The notes: generated by a model from the letters alone, not told the origin. A stretch of DNA of 64,000 nt from Vagococcus humatus (GCF_003950325.1 NZ_PXZH01000005.1:53744-117743), one strand, 5' to 3'; counted from the stretch's first letter, positions 1-9,761 are shown. A program made the numbers and translations.

Positions 1-1414
1 CAACAGGTTTATTAGTACTGACTAATAAAGCTATAGCTGGTGAAGTTAGTAATTCTGTACCATAAGCTCGGTAACTAGTACCTTCCAATTCGCTTAAAAC
101 TTCCATTAAAAAGGCTTGGTTCTGAATAGTCACTTTTTTGTTCATCATGTGCGTGTCTATTAAAATAACAAAAAAGATTTCTTCATAAAATTGAATGGCT
201 ACCGATTCTAACAAAATATCTAGTTGTTTTGTATGATTCAGCTTTCCGTTTAGTAACCGTCTTAAAACCTGTTCTCTTGCATAGGGAGTTTGACGTTTAA
301 TTTCTTCTAAAAGCTGTTGGTTTTGTTCAAAAAATTGAGATAATTGTTGTTCAATTCGGTCAAAATCATCTAAAGAATCTGTTTCTTGCACTGCTCCCAT
401 TTGTTGTTGAATCGCTGCTTCTAATTGTTGAATAGGTTTATAATGTCTTCGACCTAAATAAGTTGCTACTATGGTACCTATCACAAACACAATTAGCAAA
501 CCTAACATCATCCAGTAATGCATTTTTTTTATAGGATGATATGCTTGTTTAGCATCCATTAGTGTAATATATGTTAAACCATATAGTTTATTTTGAGCTC
601 TGCTAACTAAATATTTTTGTTTATTCAACGTTATTTTATCTCGCTTAGAAATATCCATCAGCTGTTGAGATTTTAGCGGATGTGTTGTTAGCAGTGAATC
701 ATTAACATTAGCAAGGATTTTTCCTTCTTTATTTACAATAAAAACATTGCCATTTTGGTGCTCTATTAAAGGAGTTAGTTTTTTCTGTATACCTTGTAAG
801 TTTAACTTATACATAACAGAGCCATAGTTAGTCCCTTCTGAATTAACTAACGGCACATAATAAACTAAAAAACCAAGCTCTTCCATTGGAGAAGGGGAAT
901 TTTTTTTATAAATAGGAGAAATCTTTGGTACCTGTTGGTGCAAGTCTTGTTTAATACTCTCCAACGGAATATTGTAATTACTGTATCGCTGACGAGCAAA
1001 GGTATCTAAACTTAAATAACCTACTGATGAATAAAACTGATTGGGGGTATTATAAAAATAAAGATAAACATCATCAACTAACTGACTATTTAGTTTATAA
1101 CGTACTAACTCTTCTTTCGCCTCTTTTGAATAATAACTGTGATTTACCATGTAACTAGAAAGTTTATAATCTTGTGAAATTTGAGCAGCTAAATTTTCCA
1201 ATTGACTCAACTGATTTACCCAAGAATTGTCTACTTGCAACAAATAACTATCCATTGTGGCATCAATTTGCTGGGAAATACTTTTCAAAGAGGTCCGATA
1301 CCAAATAGTAGAAACGAGCAAAAAAGGAATCAAAAAAATCAAAAAATAAGAATAGACATATTTAGACATGAATGTTTTAGCATGATTGTTCAGATATGTT
1401 TTAATCTTATTCAT
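1..1414 (-). CDS. Membrane-bound AraC-type transcriptional regulator (partial, runs off left edge)
   Basis: This frame stays open from an ATG at 1414 to the window edge (about 471 codons), so the 3' end is missing. A transmembrane segment at about residues 20-39 is followed by an extracellular region of roughly 260 residues that looks like a Cache-type sensor. A second transmembrane segment lies at about 300-320, then a cytoplasmic linker typical of YesS-like regulators. The AraC helix-turn-helix expected at the C-terminus would lie outside the window, so the family call rests on architecture and linker. The start overlaps the end of the upstream DUF624 gene by 8 bases, so the two are probably co-translated. 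The likely role is sensing the glycan handled by the adjacent ABC importer. A histidine kinase is the alternative, but no H-box is seen in the visible part. Confidence 0.7.
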   Translation of the reverse strand, partial: MNKIKTYLNNHAKTFMSKYVYSYFLIFLIPFLLVSTIWYRTSLKSISQQIDATMDSYLLQVDNSWVNQLSQLENLAAQISQDYKLSSYMVNHSYYSKEAKEELVRYKLNSQLVDDVYLYFYNTPNQFYSSVGYLSLDTFARQRYSNYNIPLESIKQDLHQQVPKISPIYKKNSPSPMEELGFLVYYVPLVNSEGTNYGSVMYKLNLQGIQKKLTPLIEHQNGNVFIVNKEGKILANVNDSLLTTHPLKSQQLMDISKRDKITLNKQKYLVSRAQNKLYGLTYITLMDAKQAYHPIKKMHYWMMLGLLIVFVIGTIVATYLGRRHYKPIQQLEAAIQQQMGAVQETDSLDDFDRIEQQLSQFFEQNQQLLEEIKRQTPYAREQVLRRLLNGKLNHTKQLDILLESVAIQFYEEIFFVILIDTHMMNKKVTIQNQAFLMEVLSELEGTSYRAYGTELLTSPAIALLVSTNKPV

Positions 1415-2057
1415 TGGATAAATGTTTCCTTTCACTTCTCAGTATTCCTTGCTTTGAAAACCAAAGAATCACTCCCGTAACCATAGGAATGCTTGCTATA
1501 AATAAAAGGATGGGACACGCTGTCCAAATAATGCCTAACAAGGATAAAGCGATTACAATTGCTATTGTTTCAACGGGACTAGCTAGAAAAAGCAGGAAAG
1601 CTTGTTTAAGATATTGTTGGGTAGTTAACTGATACCGAGCTATTACAGGGAAAATAAATAAACAAACCCCTAAATAACCAATAAAAAAAACAAGTAGCAA
1701 CATATGTAGCATAACAGATTGGATATAGATACTAGAAACTTTTAAATCAATAACTAGAAATAGACCTAACACAGTTAAAATATATCCTACTTGATTACTT
1801 TCTTTAAAGGTTTCTTGATAATAATGTTTAAATTTTTGTCTCAATTCTTTTGCTGTTAAATCTTCCTTAAAGTTTTGATGAACTAATCTAAAACTAGTAG
1901 TTATTGACGGAAATAGACCTAATAATAAACAACCTTTTAATGTATAGCAAACAGTTAACAATTGAAGCCACAATGCTTTTATGATAAAACTTCCTAGCCG
2001 GTAACTTCCCTTAACAAATCCTGTTGTATTATCTATTATAATCTCCTCCTTTTTCAT
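1407..2057 (-). CDS. DUF624 (YesL-like) integral membrane protein
   Basis: The 216-residue hydrophobic protein has about five or six membrane segments and the N-terminal pattern of the YesL/DUF624 family (a GSYRLGSF-type start, then a long hydrophobic helix). DUF624 proteins of Firmicutes habitually sit next to lpl/yes-type oligosaccharide importers and AraC or YesM/YesN regulators, as here. The biochemical role is unknown. It lies between the binding-protein gene, separated by a hairpin at 2139-2168, and the membrane AraC regulator, with which it overlaps. A second family member is at 25613-26218 beside the other importer. Confidence 0.8.
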   Translation of the reverse strand: MKKEEIIIDNTTGFVKGSYRLGSFIIKALWLQLLTVCYTLKGCLLLGLFPSITTSFRLVHQNFKEDLTAKELRQKFKHYYQETFKESNQVGYILTVLGLFLVIDLKVSSIYIQSVMLHMLLLVFFIGYLGVCLFIFPVIARYQLTTQQYLKQAFLLFLASPVETIAIVIALSLLGIIWTACPILLFIASIPMVTGVILWFSKQGILRSERKHLSNE

Positions 2058-2138
2058 TCTACGAGGTTTAATTTAACAAAGAAATTGATACAGTGCAATA
2101 GCTTTTTTATAAATAACGAGTATTATTTAAATAGCAGA

Positions 2139-2168
2139 AATAGTAAGAGGTCTTAGCCTCTTACTATT
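2139..2168 (-). terminator. Hairpin after the binding-protein gene (terminator or attenuator)
   Basis: A near-perfect inverted repeat (arms 2139-2151 and 2156-2168) follows the binding-protein stop codon on the minus strand. The T-tract behind it is short, so it may terminate only partly and allow some read-through into the DUF624 gene. Confidence 0.65.
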
Positions 2169-2179
2169 CAAGTCATTAA

Positions 2180-3823
2180 TTATTCAGATTTTTCCCAACG
2201 ATCATAAGCACTTTGATACGTTTTAACGTATTTTTTAACTCCCATAGATTCTATGGTTTTAACATATTTATCCCAATTTTCTATAGGTTCTACTCCTGTA
2301 ATGAATTTAGCTTCCATTTGTTCTACATAAGTTTCTAAATCCGTTTTAATATCTCTCACTTGTTCTGTTTCTTCATTTGTTAAGTATAAAAGTGGGAAAG
2401 GTACTTTCGCATACTTAGTAATTTTATTTTCAGTTTCACTTGCAATAAAATCATTGAAAGCTGTGTAAGGTTCTTCATTAGCATCTTTTTTAATAATGTC
2501 TTTTGTTTCAAGTGGGTAACCTAAAGTTGGGACTGTTAAACCATAGTTCGGTGTAATTTTTCCACGCTCATCTTCCGTATTAGTTAAATCAATACCTTCT
2601 GCATAAACTCTAACTTTTTCTCCCTTATCGTTTTCTTTCCACTCCCATAAAGAACCTTCTGGACCATTACTTAAATAGTCTGCTCCTTCTTTAGAATAGA
2701 AGTAATCTGCCCAACGAAGAATAGCATCTGGTGAAGGACACGTTTTAGTAATCGTCATTGTTTCACGAACCATTCGAGGACTACCTGGTACCACTGTTTC
2801 TTTAGACCATTTAGAACTTAAAGGTTGGAACATTGGATCATCTAAAGCTGTTTTTTCATCTTTACCTGTTGTGAAATAAGAAAACCAATCTGGAAATACT
2901 CCTACTTGATTGTTTTGACCTTTTGCTTTTCTTTGTTCATCAGATTGACCATATACTTCTTGATCTAATAATTTTTCACTATATAATTTATTCATAAATT
3001 CTAAATAAGCTTTATAGTTTTCAGAAATTGGGGTATAGGTTACTTTGCCATCATCTTCTTGAATACCTAGAGTTCTCATTCCAAAACCAGCCATTAGCCA
3101 AGGACGAGTGCTTTCCATTTTAACATCTGTTAGTGGAACTTCATCTGCTTTACCATTACCATTTGGATCCTCTTCTTTAAATCGTTTCATTAGTGCGTAA
3201 AACTCATCTGTTGTTTTAGGTAATTCTGTTACTCCTAAAGCTTTTAACCAATCCCCTCTGTACCACATTGGTCCTCTTGGCCAAATAGCTGTATCTCCTC
3301 TTGAAATCATTGGAAGAGAATAAATATGTCCATCTGGTGTAGTAATTGATTTTCTAATCGATGGATCTTCCTCCATAGCCTTAGTTAAATTAGGCATATT
3401 TTTTTCAATTTTATCTTCAATTGCAACCAAAATTCCTTGGGATCCATAATCCATCTCCATAGAAGGCGTTAAATCATTTGAGCTAGTTGCAAAAATAACA
3501 TCTGGTAAATCTCCACTTGCTAATGCTAAGTTCAATTTAGTTGAAAAGTCACTAGTTGGTGGCGTAGTAAATTTAAAGTTAATGCCTGTTTTTTTCGCAT
3601 AATCTTTGAAAAATGCCATATCTTTCCACTCAGCTAAACCAGTACTAGGTCCCATCATTTTCATTGTCACTTCATCTTTTACAATAGGAAAACCTTTTTC
3701 TGTTAACTCTATTTTGCTTTCTTTACCTCCATCAGCACTTTTGTTATTGCCACCACATGCTGTTAGGAATAGGCCACAAACTAATAAACCAATTGCTAAC
3801 TTTGTTCCGTTCTTTGTCTTCAT
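2180..3823 (-). CDS. ABC transporter oligosaccharide-binding lipoprotein (LplA-like)
   Basis: The 547-residue protein has a type II signal peptide ending in a LTAC lipobox (Cys about residue 23), so it should be anchored outside the membrane. Length and sequence fit the large family 1 solute-binding proteins (LplA/YtcQ type) that bind complex oligosaccharides. It is the last gene of a permease-permease-binding protein operon (5745 to 2180). GH29 lies upstream and further exo-glycosidases lie just beyond, so the ligand is probably a host-glycan oligosaccharide. The ligand itself is inferred. No ATPase gene is nearby. Confidence 0.85.
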   Translation of the reverse strand: MKTKNGTKLAIGLLVCGLFLTACGGNNKSADGGKESKIELTEKGFPIVKDEVTMKMMGPSTGLAEWKDMAFFKDYAKKTGINFKFTTPPTSDFSTKLNLALASGDLPDVIFATSSNDLTPSMEMDYGSQGILVAIEDKIEKNMPNLTKAMEEDPSIRKSITTPDGHIYSLPMISRGDTAIWPRGPMWYRGDWLKALGVTELPKTTDEFYALMKRFKEEDPNGNGKADEVPLTDVKMESTRPWLMAGFGMRTLGIQEDDGKVTYTPISENYKAYLEFMNKLYSEKLLDQEVYGQSDEQRKAKGQNNQVGVFPDWFSYFTTGKDEKTALDDPMFQPLSSKWSKETVVPGSPRMVRETMTITKTCPSPDAILRWADYFYSKEGADYLSNGPEGSLWEWKENDKGEKVRVYAEGIDLTNTEDERGKITPNYGLTVPTLGYPLETKDIIKKDANEEPYTAFNDFIASETENKITKYAKVPFPLLYLTNEETEQVRDIKTDLETYVEQMEAKFITGVEPIENWDKYVKTIESMGVKKYVKTYQSAYDRWEKSE

Positions 3824-3841
3824 CTTTCTTTTTCTCCCCTT

Positions 3842-4756
3842 TTAACCTTTTAATGAACCAACCATCATACCTTTTACAAAATACTTTTGTAAAAATGGAT
3901 AGATGATAATTACCGGTAATGTTGACACAATCATGACACCATACTTGATGACCTGAACTAGCTGCTGTTTACTAAATAACATTGCTGCCATGTCCTGAGT
4001 CATATTGCCATTAATGGAGTTAGATGACATGTCTTGTAGCACTAATATTTCTCTTAATACCATTTGAAGCGGATACATTGTTTTATCTGACAAGTAAATT
4101 AAAGCACTGAAGAAACTATTCCAATGACCAACACCATAAAACAAAGCCATAACAGCTATAATTGGAGTTGAAAGTGGTAGGATAATTTTAAAGAACAACA
4201 TAAAATCATTACATCCATCAATAATCGCGGCTTCTTCCATCTCTCTTGGAATGGTAGATTGAAAAAATGTTCGAGTCACAACAATGTTATAAATAGAAGC
4301 TGCTCCTGGTAGTACAAGAGCCCAAACTGTGTTTAACATATGAAGATTTTTGATTAATAAATAGCTAGGAATCAACCCTCCACCTATAAACATGGTTACT
4401 AACATAAAAGATGTAATAAATTTATGGCCATAAAAATCAGACCGAGATAAAGCATAAGCACAAGGTAATGTCACTGCTAAATTAATACTTGTTCCTAATA
4501 CCGTATAAAAAATAGTGTTTAAATATCCTCGCCAAATACTGTCATTATTTAAAATAGTTTTGTAACCTTCAAACGTTAATCCTTTTGGAAATAAAAACAT
4601 TTGTCCAGAATTAACCGCATTAGGATCACTAATTGATGCACTTACTATATATATCAGCGGATATAAAACAATAACTAAGGCTAACAGTAAAAACACATAA
4701 TTAAATTTCATAAATAATTTATCAAGTGGTGTATCTTTAATTAATCGATTATTCAT
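3842..4756 (-). CDS. Carbohydrate ABC transporter permease, LplC/YtcP type
   Basis: The 304-residue protein has six predicted membrane helices. The conserved cytoplasmic loop EAAIIDGCNDFMLFFKIILP (about residues 177-196) is the EAA motif that docks the ATPase. The N-terminal form and the long C-terminal segment before the last helix match the LplC/YtcP subgroup that works with large binding proteins. It sits between the other permease and the binding protein, with short gaps and clear ribosome binding sites. It probably imports the oligosaccharide captured by the downstream lipoprotein. Confidence 0.88.
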   Translation of the reverse strand: MNNRLIKDTPLDKLFMKFNYVFLLLALVIVLYPLIYIVSASISDPNAVNSGQMFLFPKGLTFEGYKTILNNDSIWRGYLNTIFYTVLGTSINLAVTLPCAYALSRSDFYGHKFITSFMLVTMFIGGGLIPSYLLIKNLHMLNTVWALVLPGAASIYNIVVTRTFFQSTIPREMEEAAIIDGCNDFMLFFKIILPLSTPIIAVMALFYGVGHWNSFFSALIYLSDKTMYPLQMVLREILVLQDMSSNSINGNMTQDMAAMLFSKQQLVQVIKYGVMIVSTLPVIIIYPFLQKYFVKGMMVGSLKG

Positions 4757-4770
4757 ACCTTTCTCCTTTC

Positions 4771-5745
4771 TTAAAACAAGCTAGACTCGCCTATTTTAGA
4801 CGCAATTTTATTGACACTAATTAATAAAATAGCATTGATCACTGAGTTGAATAACCCAACTGCTGTCGCATAACTGTACTGTGCGTCCAATAAACCTTGT
4901 TGATAAACAAACGTCGAAATAACGTTAGACGCTTCTAAGTTTAAAGGGTTTTGCATTAACAAAATTTTCTCATAACCTACTGACATAATTGAACCAACAC
5001 TCATAATTAATAAAATCACCATAGTTGGACGAATGGTTGGTAAATTAATATGCCAAATTCTTTGTAATCTAGAAGCCCCGTCTACAACTGCTGCTTCATG
5101 TAGCTGGGTATCTACTCCAGAGAGAGCCGCTAGATAAATCACAGAACTCCAGCCAGTTCCTTGCCAAACACCTGACAAAACATAAACAGTTTTAAACCAC
5201 TTAGGATCGGTCATAAAAGCAATTCTATCAAAGCCCATAAATTCTAATAAATGATTAATCATACCTGTTGATGGAGATAAGAAAGAAATAACCATCCCTA
5301 CCATAACTACAACTGAGATAAAATTAGGTGCATAAGTGACAGTCTGTGTAAATTTCTTAAAAGGACCATCTTTAATCTCATTTAAAGCTAACGCTAAAAT
5401 AATAGGTAGAGGAAATCCTACAATTAGTGAGTAAACACTAATTCCTAATGTATTTTTTAATAGGTCCGCAAAGTAATAAGAATCAAAAAAACGTTGAAAA
5501 TGTTTAAATCCTACCCATGGACTACCCCAAATACCTAAAGCAGGGACATAATCTTTAAATGCAATCACAATTCCGTACATAGGAATATAAGAAAAAATTA
5601 AAAAGATTAGAAAAGCTGGTAAAACAAACCAATATAGTTGCCGACTGGCCTGAACTTTTTTGATCCATCCTTTTTGATTGTTACTTGTTCTGGCCTTTAA
5701 ATTGATTTCGTTGTGTATGACTGGTTGACTTTTTAATACAGTCAT
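4771..5745 (-). CDS. Carbohydrate ABC transporter permease, LplB type
   Basis: The 324-residue permease has a hydrophobic segment at about residues 38-58 and an EAA loop (HEAAVVDGASRLQRIWHINL). It is the first gene of the importer operon. The ATG is preceded by a strong AGGAGG site and, further up, a cre-like dyad (5772-5787) and a perfect 12-bp palindrome (5844-5855). This suggests CcpA and GntR-type control. It would heterodimerise with the permease encoded downstream. Confidence 0.88.
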   Translation of the reverse strand: MTVLKSQPVIHNEINLKARTSNNQKGWIKKVQASRQLYWFVLPAFLIFLIFSYIPMYGIVIAFKDYVPALGIWGSPWVGFKHFQRFFDSYYFADLLKNTLGISVYSLIVGFPLPIILALALNEIKDGPFKKFTQTVTYAPNFISVVVMVGMVISFLSPSTGMINHLLEFMGFDRIAFMTDPKWFKTVYVLSGVWQGTGWSSVIYLAALSGVDTQLHEAAVVDGASRLQRIWHINLPTIRPTMVILLIMSVGSIMSVGYEKILLMQNPLNLEASNVISTFVYQQGLLDAQYSYATAVGLFNSVINAILLISVNKIASKIGESSLF

Positions 5746-5771
5746 GTTTAATTCCTCCTTTCAAATCACCG

Positions 5772-5787
5772 TTGTAAGCATTTACAA
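5772..5787. promoter_or_regulatory. cre-like CcpA site before the first ABC importer operon
   Basis: The 16-base dyad TTGTAAGCATTTACAA fits the cre consensus TGWAANCGNTNWCA with one mismatch (A for G at the centre). It lies 27-42 bases upstream of the permease start at 5745, downstream of a plausible promoter, consistent with roadblock repression by CcpA on preferred sugars. Confidence 0.6.
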
Positions 5788-5843
5788 TTTAACTTTTTTT
5801 CAAATGGTAAACAATGTGTAAAATTTGTTTTCTTTGATAAACA

Positions 5844-5855
5844 TTGATATATCAA
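5844..5855. promoter_or_regulatory. Palindromic operator candidate TTGATATATCAA
   Basis: A perfect 12-base palindrome overlaps the stop codon of the GH29 gene and lies about 100 bases upstream of the ABC permease operon. The same core TGATATATCA recurs at 9887, 19127 and 29886, always before glycan genes. It is the best candidate binding site for the GntR-type repressor encoded at 17902-18981. Confidence 0.6.
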
Positions 5856-7210
5856 GCTTTTTCTAATACCAAAACAGGATATACGTCTTGGAAAAATTCT
5901 TTAGGTATAGAAATTGCCTTTGAAGATTGATCTAGTTCCTCACTTAATAATTTTGTTTCAGATAAGGTATACACTTTTGAAATAGACTGAGTAACGGCTA
6001 AATCTTTTAAATCTAAAACTTCAGAATAGTTCTTTGGTTCACCGGTATAAATTAAATAAATAAAAGAATCATTTTGAGTAAGTTTCCAGTCTATTTTTTC
6101 TTGGATTGGAAATACTGGTCGAGTTTTATAAATAGCCTCTTGATTGATTAAAAGCCACTGGCCTAAATATCTCATAATCTCTTTTTCTTCTTTTGTTAAA
6201 GTACCATCTGGTTTAGGTCCTACACCTAAAATCAAGTTTCCCCCTTTAGACACTACATCAATCACAGTTTCTAACACTTCTTTTGGCTGTTTAAAAGTAT
6301 CAGTAGGAACATATCCCCAGTCATTACCAAGCGGAATATTACTTTCCCATGCCTTACTAGGTAGTTGATCTTTAGTAGGTATTTTTCTTTCTGGAGTGAC
6401 ATAATTTTCATGTCTACCTCCCATCATTCTATCTACAACGATTAACTCTGGTTGCTTTTCTCTTAACTTTTCTATTAATACATCCATCTGTAAATCTTCT
6501 TGACCTTGACCACACCAACCTGCATCTAACCACAATAAATCAATCTTTCCGTAATCCGTCATTAATTCTTCTAATTGATTATGAACAAAGTTAACATACT
6601 CTAGCCAAATCTCAGGATTAGCTTGTGTATCATAACTAGCATGTCTGCCTTTTTTTGTTTCATCAGGCAACCAATAACAAGGATGATGCCAATCTGCTTT
6701 AGAATAATAAACGCCTACTGCTAAACCTTCTTGTCTAAATGCGTCAAAAACTTCCTTAACAAGATTACGTTTAGGATGAGTCGAAAAAGGAGAACGCGGA
6801 GAGGTAATCTTATAATCACTAAACTGTGTATCAAATAAATTAAACCCATCATGATGTTTCGTCGTTAAAATCAAATACTTAAATCCTGCTTCTCGGCAAT
6901 CTTTTGCCCATTGTTCAGGATTAAATTGCGTAGGATTAAACTCGGTAATTAATTCCCAGTAGTCCCGTTGCAACACTTTAATATCTTCTCTAAAAGCTAC
7001 CGGTTCTCTAGCCCACTCATCTTTTTCTGATAACTGCCAAGACTCAACAATTCCTGCCTCAGCGTACAAACCCCAGTGCATAATAACTCCTAATTTTAAA
7101 TCTTGAAACCATTCTAATCTTTTAGCTAGCATCTTTGACTCTTGATACTGGTTAGACAATGCTTGTTGATTTCCTTTAGCTATTTCAATATCTCCTCTAA
7201 TTTCCATCAT
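5852..7210 (-). CDS. Alpha-L-fucosidase, GH29 (cytoplasmic)
   Basis: The enzyme hydrolyses alpha-linked L-fucose from glycans. GH29 signs are HWGLYAEAG near the N-terminus, the TTKHHDGFNLFDT block, and the nucleophile region LLWLDAGWCG (Asp in WLDAG). I place the start at 7210 (or the adjacent ATG at 7207). An AAGGAGG site sits at 7214-7220, whereas the longer frame from 7261 has no good site and would add a non-homologous tail. There is no signal peptide, so it acts on imported oligosaccharides. It is divergent from the GH20 gene at 7380 and lies upstream of the ABC importer in the same direction. Confidence 0.88.
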   Translation of the reverse strand: MMEIRGDIEIAKGNQQALSNQYQESKMLAKRLEWFQDLKLGVIMHWGLYAEAGIVESWQLSEKDEWAREPVAFREDIKVLQRDYWELITEFNPTQFNPEQWAKDCREAGFKYLILTTKHHDGFNLFDTQFSDYKITSPRSPFSTHPKRNLVKEVFDAFRQEGLAVGVYYSKADWHHPCYWLPDETKKGRHASYDTQANPEIWLEYVNFVHNQLEELMTDYGKIDLLWLDAGWCGQGQEDLQMDVLIEKLREKQPELIVVDRMMGGRHENYVTPERKIPTKDQLPSKAWESNIPLGNDWGYVPTDTFKQPKEVLETVIDVVSKGGNLILGVGPKPDGTLTKEEKEIMRYLGQWLLINQEAIYKTRPVFPIQEKIDWKLTQNDSFIYLIYTGEPKNYSEVLDLKDLAVTQSISKVYTLSETKLLSEELDQSSKAISIPKEFFQDVYPVLVLEKA

Positions 7211-7379
7211 AATGCCTCCTTTATTTTTCTTAAATCTAATCAAAACTTCTCTAAGATACAATATGTGAATCTTTTTCTCTATGTCATTCTTGTTTAGCTA
7301 TGTGAGTTTTATTTTCCTCTTGATGTACTCCCTTCCTTTGTTTTAAAGTAGAGATACAACAAATCGGGAGGTCCTTTAA

Positions 7380-9263
7380 ATGAAAGCCCTTAACTTAATA
7401 GGCGATACAAATTTTTTAATGACTGGCTTAAACTATCTACAAAATAAATTTTCCTTTACGATCCATTCTAGTGGTACACCTGTTTACGTTCATCATAGAC
7501 CAGGTCCTTTAGAAGTGATACAAAACGACCAAGCTTATACCCTTTATTATGAAGAAACAGCTCATTTTTTTAGAGCGTTTACCATGATACTGACTCATGA
7601 TAATTCTGAACCTTTTCACTTAATAGAGCATCCTCAATTTCAAGAAATTGGCCCAATGATTGACCTTTCTAGAAATGCAGTGTTACATCTAGCTAAGTTT
7701 AAAGAAATTTTACTCACTTGTGCCACTCTAGGCTTAAATACTTGCATGCTGTATATGGAAGACACCTATACCATTCCAGAATATCCTTACTTTGGTTATA
7801 TGAGAGGTAGATATACTCAGGAAGAACTTTCTTCCCTAGATGATTTTGCCTATCACTTAGGAATTGAGTTAATTCCTGCTATTCAAGTACTAGGCCACTT
7901 AAAAAATCCATTAAAATGGAATTTTGCTCAGGATATAAAAGATACTGAAGACATTTTATTAGTCGATGAACCAGCTACCTATCAGTTTTTATCAGCAGCT
8001 ATTACCGCAGCCAGTCAACCTTTTAGAAGTCAGAAAATTCATATCGGCATGGATGAAGCGCATCAATTAGGTTTAGGGAATTTTTTGAAAAAAAATGGCG
8101 TGGAAAATCGGTTTGACATTATGAACCGCCACTTACACAAGGTGAAACAAATAACAGACACCTTGCAGTTAGACGTTCAAATGTGGAGTGATATGTTTTT
8201 CCGTTTAGGCTCAAAAACAGGTGATTATTATGATCTAAAGGCAGATATTCCCAAAGAAACAATTGAAAATATGCCAGATGTTTCCTTAGTTTATTGGGAT
8301 TACTATCATCATGATCAACAAGCCTATCATCAGTTGATTAATATCCACCGAAGTCTGAAAAAACCAGTGATTTTTGCTGGAGGAATTTGGCTTTGGAATG
8401 GTATTGCTCCTAACTACGGAAAAACAATCGATGCTACTCAAAAAGCTTTAGCTGCTTGTAAAGAAACAGGCATCCAAACTGTTTATGCCACTCTTTGGCA
8501 AGATGATGGTGGCGAAACTCCATTTGATACTTGTTTACTAGGATTACAGTTATTTGCTGAACATCAGTTCTATCCAGAAGTATCCTTAGCCCATTTAGGA
8601 AAACAATTGAAGCAAATGCAGCAAGAAGATATCCACAGTTACTTGTTACTGGATTTATTTGACCGAACTCCTGGAACAGATTCAATCAACTCACATGCTT
8701 CTCATGCCAGTAAATTAGCTCTTTACCAAGATCCATTATTAGGTCTATATGATATTAATTTAAATCGTCATCCTTTGAAAAAACACTATCAAGACTTGTA
8801 TCAACAATTGAAACAAACACCTACCACGAAAAAAACAGAATTATTGTTTCAGTTTTATCAACAGTTGGCTTTATTTCTTAGTCAAAAAATAGATTTAGGC
8901 TTACAAATTAGACAAGCTTATCAACATAAAAACACTCAAGAGATGGAGGAACTATTAGTACTCATCAAACAGTTACAAGAAGACACCCAAGAATTACATT
9001 CTCTTCACCGAGAGCTTTGGTTAGGACAAAATAAAGTATTCGGTTGGGAAATTTTAGATATTCGTTACGGAGGAATTTTAGCTCGCTTAGATTCCGCCTA
9101 TCTCCGGTTAACCGCCTGGGTGAGTCACCCTCAGTTAGTTCTAGAGGAATTAGAGGAAACGTTATTACCATTTGACGGGCCATATGTTATGCCAGATGAA
9201 GGAATAATTGGTAGAAACTTGTATCAAGGTATTATCAGCCCAAGTAAATTATCAGATGTCTAG
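7380..9263 (+). CDS. Beta-N-acetylhexosaminidase, GH20 (GH20C type), copy 1
   Basis: The 627-residue cytoplasmic exo-enzyme removes terminal beta-GlcNAc or GalNAc. The catalytic Asp-Glu pair is in KIHIGMDEAHQLGLGNF (about residues 220-236). Other family landmarks are the SRNAVLHLAKFKEI block, YMEDTYTIPEYPYFGYMRGRY and LVYWDYYHHDQ. Length and sequence resemble the pneumococcal intracellular enzyme GH20C. GGGAGGT precedes the ATG. It is followed after 12 bases by a small secreted-protein gene, likely in the same transcript, which ends at the terminator at 9760-9800. A paralogue is at 30203-32092. Confidence 0.88.
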   Translation: MKALNLIGDTNFLMTGLNYLQNKFSFTIHSSGTPVYVHHRPGPLEVIQNDQAYTLYYEETAHFFRAFTMILTHDNSEPFHLIEHPQFQEIGPMIDLSRNAVLHLAKFKEILLTCATLGLNTCMLYMEDTYTIPEYPYFGYMRGRYTQEELSSLDDFAYHLGIELIPAIQVLGHLKNPLKWNFAQDIKDTEDILLVDEPATYQFLSAAITAASQPFRSQKIHIGMDEAHQLGLGNFLKKNGVENRFDIMNRHLHKVKQITDTLQLDVQMWSDMFFRLGSKTGDYYDLKADIPKETIENMPDVSLVYWDYYHHDQQAYHQLINIHRSLKKPVIFAGGIWLWNGIAPNYGKTIDATQKALAACKETGIQTVYATLWQDDGGETPFDTCLLGLQLFAEHQFYPEVSLAHLGKQLKQMQQEDIHSYLLLDLFDRTPGTDSINSHASHASKLALYQDPLLGLYDINLNRHPLKKHYQDLYQQLKQTPTTKKTELLFQFYQQLALFLSQKIDLGLQIRQAYQHKNTQEMEELLVLIKQLQEDTQELHSLHRELWLGQNKVFGWEILDIRYGGILARLDSAYLRLTAWVSHPQLVLEELEETLLPFDGPYVMPDEGIIGRNLYQGIISPSKLSDV

Positions 9264-9275
9264 GAGGAATTAATA

Positions 9276-9761
9276 ATGAGAAGAAAAATCAGTTTACTGT
9301 TAGCACTTCTGTTGCTTTTGTTTATGGGAGCTGGTTATCTAAAAGAGGCTACAGATATTGCAGAAGCTAGCAACAAACAAGTGAGTCCAACAGGTAACAT
9401 AACCGATAAAAAAGAAGCGCAAAAAACTTTACAGCTTTTAGTCGAAAATTTAGATGCTGCTAGTCAAAAAGATGTTAACCGATATGTTGACACTTTAGTC
9501 ACATCCGCTCAAACTTCTACTGCTAAAGAAATGACCGTGTTTTTTAAAACATATACACTAGAACATCGGCTTTTGTCTTTCCAAGTAGTAAAACAAGAAA
9601 CAGATCATATGTTAGTAAAAACAAAACAACAAACCCTTAACCGAGGAACCTCTCAATATAAAGATCACATAACCCATGCTAATCACACCTTTGTTAAAGA
9701 GAATAACAAATGGAAAATTGAAGAAACAATTATGACTCAAACAGAATTTATCAATCCTTAA
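9276..9761 (+). CDS. Small secreted or membrane-anchored protein of unknown function
   Basis: The 161-residue protein starts with a charged, then very hydrophobic, segment (MRRKISLLLALLLLLFMGAG), which is a signal peptide or single membrane anchor. The mature part of about 130 residues has a KEAQKTLQLLVENLDAASQKD start and a C-terminal NNKWKIEETI strand that together suggest an NTF2/SnoaL-like fold. I cannot name a family. An AGGAGG site lies just after the GH20 stop codon, so it is co-transcribed with an intracellular hexosaminidase. A strong terminator follows. It could be an envelope accessory protein for glycan use, but nothing proves this. Confidence 0.75.
   Translation: MRRKISLLLALLLLLFMGAGYLKEATDIAEASNKQVSPTGNITDKKEAQKTLQLLVENLDAASQKDVNRYVDTLVTSAQTSTAKEMTVFFKTYTLEHRLLSFQVVKQETDHMLVKTKQQTLNRGTSQYKDHITHANHTFVKENNKWKIEETIMTQTEFINP

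Noticed and set aside
1202..1480. Plus-strand open frame of 92 codons
   Set aside because: It lies antisense to the membrane AraC regulator and its overlap with the DUF624 gene, both of which show clear family features. It has no ribosome site or recognisable product.
7211..7261. Upstream extension of the GH29 gene to 7261
   Set aside because: The AAGGAGG site at 7214-7220 would lie inside the coding region and the added residues look non-homologous; the start at 7210/7207 is preferred.
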